Source: Microbispora sp. H13382 (lineage in GTDB: Bacteria; Actinomycetota; Actinomycetes; Streptosporangiales; Streptosporangiaceae). From it: a DNA stretch of 64,000 nucleotides. The stretch covers positions 109,929 to 173,928 of the forward strand of contig NZ_JABBXA010000021.1 of NCBI RefSeq assembly GCF_014161445.1, given 5' to 3'. Below, piece after piece: positions 59,493 through 64,000 of the stretch. The notes under the pieces were generated by a model. The model saw nothing but the letters and a program-made list of their open reading frames with translations, had not been told where the DNA came from and did not search any database. Every line of letters starts with the position of its first letter. Position 1 is the stretch's first letter. The translations under genes and the position numbers were made by a program.

Positions 59493-60101
59493 ATGTCACT
59501 GCGCGCCCGGATACGTGACGGGGATGCCGAGGCGTTCGAGGCGCTCTTCGAGGAGATGGCCCGGCCGGTGTTCAGCCACGCCTTACGGCTGACCGGGAAC
59601 TGGTCGGCCGCAGAGGACGTGCTGTCGCTGACCTTTCTGGAGGCGTGGCGGCTGCGAGATCGGCTCGACGCCGACGGCGGGTCCCTGCGGCCATGGGTGC
59701 TGGGGATCGCGACCAACGTGGCGCGGAATCTGCGCCGGGCCGCGAGGCGGTACGACGACGCGCTGGCCAGGATGCCCCGAGGCCATCCCGTCCCCGACTT
59801 CACCGACGAGCTCATCGACCGCATTCACGCTGCCGAGTGGCTGGCCGCGATCCAGGAGGCATTCGGCTCGCTCCGCCGCCAGGAGCAGGAGGTGTTCGCG
59901 CTCTGCGTGTGGTCGGAGCTCGACCATGCCGAGGCGGCCCAGGCGCTGGGCGTCGCCGTGGGGACCGTCAGGTCCCGTCTGTCCAGGGCGCGCAAGAAGC
60001 TGGAGAAACTCGCCGCGGAACGGCAACGGGCCTCCGTGCGGCGACAGGTAAAGGGTGACCACGACAGCGTGGTCCGGTCCGTACGGGAGGAGAACCCATG
60101 A
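59493..60101 (+). CDS. ECF-type RNA polymerase sigma factor
   Basis: A 202-residue sigma-70 family protein: region 2 FEEMARPVFSHALRLTGNWSAAEDVLSLTFLEAWR and RPWVLGIATNVARNLRR, region 4 EQEVFALCVWSELDHAEAAQALGVAVGTVRSRLSRARKKL. ATG 59493 or GTG 59487. Overlaps its partner (ATGA). Likely controlled by that partner. Confidence 0.92.
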   Translation: MSLRARIRDGDAEAFEALFEEMARPVFSHALRLTGNWSAAEDVLSLTFLEAWRLRDRLDADGGSLRPWVLGIATNVARNLRRAARRYDDALARMPRGHPVPDFTDELIDRIHAAEWLAAIQEAFGSLRRQEQEVFALCVWSELDHAEAAQALGVAVGTVRSRLSRARKKLEKLAAERQRASVRRQVKGDHDSVVRSVREENP

Positions 60102-60748
60102 ACAAGGGTGAGCGCGAGGCGCTGGCCGGGTTGCTGCCGTTCGAGGTGGAACCACGACTCCCGAACGGCCGCCACCGCGTACTCAAGGAGTTCGTCATGT
60201 CGGAAATCCGCAGGTCGGCGGGGCGCCCCCGGCGACGCCCGCTCCGCCCCGCCCTCCTGGCCCCCGCGCTGGCCCTGGGCGTCGCAGTGGCCGTGGGCGT
60301 TCCGGCGCTCCTCGGCGGCGGCACGCCCGCGTACGCCGTGTCGAAGAACGCCGACGGGACGCTCACCATCACCATCAACCAGGCGAAGGACCCCGAGCCG
60401 CTGGAGGCCACGCTCCGCGGCATGGGGGTGAACGCGGTCGTCGACTACATCCCCGTAGGAAAGCGATGCTCGCCTCAGCCCCGCAGCACGAGCTTCCTGT
60501 CCCGGCAGGAGGCACAGCACCCTGCCGACGGCAGGCCGTTCCTGATCTGGCCGCCCGACGAGCCGGAGTTCCGCATCGACCCGGCCGCGGTCAAGCCCGG
60601 GCAGACGGCGGTGCTGGAGTTCAGCGTGTCCGCCGACGAGAAGACCGCCGGCATCTGGGCGAACATCTCCAACGGGCCCGTCGCGCCCTGCACGCTCGTG
60701 GACAGCGACGAGGCACCGCTCGGCCCCCCACCCGGCTGGGACGGCTGA
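60098..60748 (+). CDS. Membrane partner of the sigma factor (probable anti-sigma-like protein)
   Basis: A 216-residue protein with a basic cytosolic start (about 50 residues), one hydrophobic helix (ALLAPALALGVAVAVGVPALL) and an outside domain (VSKNADGTLTITINQAKD, FLIWPPDEPEFRIDP). Coupled to the ECF sigma gene (ATGA), so an anti-sigma or sensor role is likely, though no zinc-finger anti-sigma motif is seen. Ends at a perfect hairpin. Confidence 0.75.
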   Translation: MNKGEREALAGLLPFEVEPRLPNGRHRVLKEFVMSEIRRSAGRPRRRPLRPALLAPALALGVAVAVGVPALLGGGTPAYAVSKNADGTLTITINQAKDPEPLEATLRGMGVNAVVDYIPVGKRCSPQPRSTSFLSRQEAQHPADGRPFLIWPPDEPEFRIDPAAVKPGQTAVLEFSVSADEKTAGIWANISNGPVAPCTLVDSDEAPLGPPPGWDG

Positions 60749-60759
60749 CCGACGTCGCG

Positions 60760-60795
60760 GCACCGGGGCGGCGGCGAAGACGGCCGCCCCGGTGC
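60760..60795. terminator. Bidirectional terminator between sigma operon and eboE
   Basis: GCACCGGGGCGGC (60760-60772) pairs with GCCGCCCCGGTGC (60783-60795), 10-base loop, between two convergent genes. Confidence 0.75.
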
Positions 60796-60851
60796 CGCAC
60801 CGCGCAGTGGCCCCCGCGACCCGCTCGTCGCGGACGCTCCGGGGGCGCCTG

Positions 60852-61787
60852 TCAGGCGGCGAGCTTGAGGCCGAGCGCGGTGAGGTTGCGGCGGGTCCAG
60901 TCGAGATCGTCGGCGAGCTTCGCCACCAGCGCGGCCGGCCCCTTCGTCTTGGGGGCGGTCCCGTCGTGGGCCTCCACCTCGATGTGCGCGGTGCCGTTCA
61001 CCGCCCCGGACAGGATCGCGGCGAGCGTGTCGGCGATCACCGGCTGGGTGCTGGGGATCTCCTGGCTGTGGTTGTGCACGTGGTTCAACCTGACCACGGG
61101 AGCCCCGGCGAGAGCCAGCCCGCGCAGCGCCGCGTCCGGCTCTTCTGCCCCGCAGGACAGGTGGCAGGCGTCGAGGCAGACGCCGAGGTGATCGGAGTCG
61201 AAGTCGCAGACCCGCTCCAGGGCCTGCTCGGTGGTCTCCAGGACGCAGCCGGGCCAGGGCTCGAAGCCGACCCTGATCGTCTTTCCGGTGACGCTGTAGA
61301 GGCCGCGAAGCTCACGCGACAGCCGGTCGAGCCGGCGGGAGGCGATCGAGTGCAGGTCGGCGGGCCAGTCGCGGCGCCAGCCGATCGGGATGGTGGAGAT
61401 GCTGCCCAACTGCACGTCATCCGGCAGCAGGAACGCGAGGATCTTCGCCAGCGCCATGGTGTAGCGGTAGCGCTCGGGCTTGGCCCAGTCGGGTCCCGGG
61501 ACCTCCTGGTTGCGCCCGCCGGTGCCGTTCAGGCTCACACACTCCAGGCCGCGCTCCTCCAGCGACCGGCGCAGCCGTACGAGCTCGATGCGATCGGCGA
61601 TGAGATGGTCCGCCACGGCGGGGGCGAGCCACAGGCCGATCCCCAGCCGGTCGACTCCCAGCTTCCTGCGCACCGGCACGGCGTAGCGCGTGAGGTGGGC
61701 GATCAGGTTCTCCAGATCCTCGGCGGGATGTACGCCCGCGTTGTAGGCCAGGTGAACCAGCGTCCCGTCGTCGTGCAACAGGCGCAT
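60852..61787 (-). CDS. eboE: EboE-like xylose-isomerase-fold protein (metabolite traffic)
   Basis: A 311-residue TIM-barrel protein: LVHLAYNAGVHPAEDLENL at the start (the EboE hallmark), LGIGLWLAPAVADHL, VGFEPWPGCVLETTEQAL, LGVCLDACHLSCG and RLNHVHNHSQE. Ebo proteins help export or stage metabolites; the other ebo genes are not here. ATG 61787 with GGAGG 6 bp upstream is chosen over a GTG/ATG at 61811. A CTACAC-A-GTGTAG palindrome lies upstream. Confidence 0.8.
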   Translation of the reverse strand: MRLLHDDGTLVHLAYNAGVHPAEDLENLIAHLTRYAVPVRRKLGVDRLGIGLWLAPAVADHLIADRIELVRLRRSLEERGLECVSLNGTGGRNQEVPGPDWAKPERYRYTMALAKILAFLLPDDVQLGSISTIPIGWRRDWPADLHSIASRRLDRLSRELRGLYSVTGKTIRVGFEPWPGCVLETTEQALERVCDFDSDHLGVCLDACHLSCGAEEPDAALRGLALAGAPVVRLNHVHNHSQEIPSTQPVIADTLAAILSGAVNGTAHIEVEAHDGTAPKTKGPAALVAKLADDLDWTRRNLTALGLKLAA

Positions 61788-62160
61788 CAGCTGCCTCCAA
61801 GGCTTGTGCACTTCCGGACCGCTATTTCGCCCACAGGGCGTGTCCCGACCGCACGGGACTCCGGTCCTCCTACCACCGGGATCTCGCCCGGGTGGACCGA
61901 GCTTCCCCCGTGCGCCCGGTCCGGCGCGTCCGCCCCGCAGCGGATTGTCCGGTACGCCGCGGGGATGACATGCCTGTCCCCACGCGTTCGCGGCATGCCG
62001 GACGCGCGGCTGACTCTACACAGTGTAGTACTACGTTTGGTGGCGTGATACCGGTTCTCGCTTTTCGGGACCCGGGTGATCGCACACGGTAGGCCGGAAA
62101 ACGACCGAGGGGCGCTCCGTGCGGAGCGCCCCTCAGGTGGAACGGGTTATCGCGGACCGA
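61788..62160. promoter_or_regulatory. Gap between eboE and clpC with a palindromic site
   Basis: This 373-bp gap holds CTACAC-A-GTGTAG (62016-62028), a perfect 6-bp palindrome typical of TetR-type operators, about 230 bp before eboE, and a hairpin at the clpC end. I see no ORF to call. Confidence 0.55.
62109..62132 (-). terminator. Intrinsic terminator of clpC
   Basis: GGGGCGCTCCG (62109-62119) pairs with CGGAGCGCCCC (62122-62132); on the minus strand TCGGTCGTTTT follows. It lies 29 bp after the clpC stop. Confidence 0.85.

Positions 62161-64000
<1,840 letters not shown>

Overview
The window is chromosomal DNA from a high-GC actinomycete. Codon third positions are almost all G or C, GTG starts and 4-bp stop/start overlaps are common, and the gene content is typical of filamentous actinobacteria: an F420/PPOX-type oxidoreductase, a mycothiol-type DsbA protein, DivIVA, an EtfD-like membrane iron-sulfur protein and the radA-disA-mutY-clpC neighbourhood. 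A Streptosporangiales-type genome is my guess; the sequence alone does not fix the genus. I saw no rRNA, tRNA, CRISPR array, prophage or insertion sequence.

Region 1 (1-17.9 kb) is the most interesting part and looks like an undescribed small biosynthetic locus. From about 16.2 kb down to 1 kb every gene reads leftward with short gaps: 4-amino-4-deoxychorismate (ADC) mutase (papB-like), fused ADC synthase (papA-like), a prephenate-dehydrogenase-type enzyme (papC-like), an AMP-forming ligase, a type I-beta DAHP synthase, then nitrate reductase, its NAD(P)H reductase and a NarK transporter, then a 31-residue peptide gene, an ATP-grasp ligase, an MFS exporter and a bicupin. An aldo/keto reductase follows, cut by the window edge. 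A second ATP-grasp ligase is transcribed divergently from 16.5 kb and ends in a strong hairpin. DAHP synthase plus papABC is the known route to 4-aminophenylpyruvate and p-aminophenylalanine. No NRPS or PKS is present, so the two ATP-grasp enzymes probably make the amide bonds.

Region 2 (17.9-31 kb) holds a secreted beta-helix protein with two discoidin domains, a ROK regulator, a Phd/VapC-like toxin-antitoxin pair, a nitronate monooxygenase, a PcaB-like lyase overlapping a large FAD protein with a divergent LysR regulator, a DsbA-like protein and an isocitrate-lyase/PEP-mutase family protein.

Region 3 (30-46 kb) is ordinary accessory chromosome: regulators (LysR, GntR/HutC, CsoR), kynureninase, a PPOX/F420 protein, a ClpX-zinc-finger protein, a DivIVA-type coiled-coil protein, gamma-carbonic anhydrase overlapping tail to tail with a secreted endonuclease/exonuclease/phosphatase protein, a PIG-V-like membrane mannosyltransferase, a SpoIIE phosphatase/STAS pair, a glycosyltransferase and several unrecognised proteins.

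Region 4 (46-64 kb) contains an EtfD-like iron-sulfur membrane protein, an overlapping isomerase-methyltransferase-TetR operon, a MerR-thioredoxin operon, a leaderless ArsR-SRPBCC operon and the core block radA, disA, (pepE, PPOX, HxlR remnant), a membrane protein, mutY, an ECF sigma factor with its partner, eboE and clpC. The clpC gene runs off the right edge.
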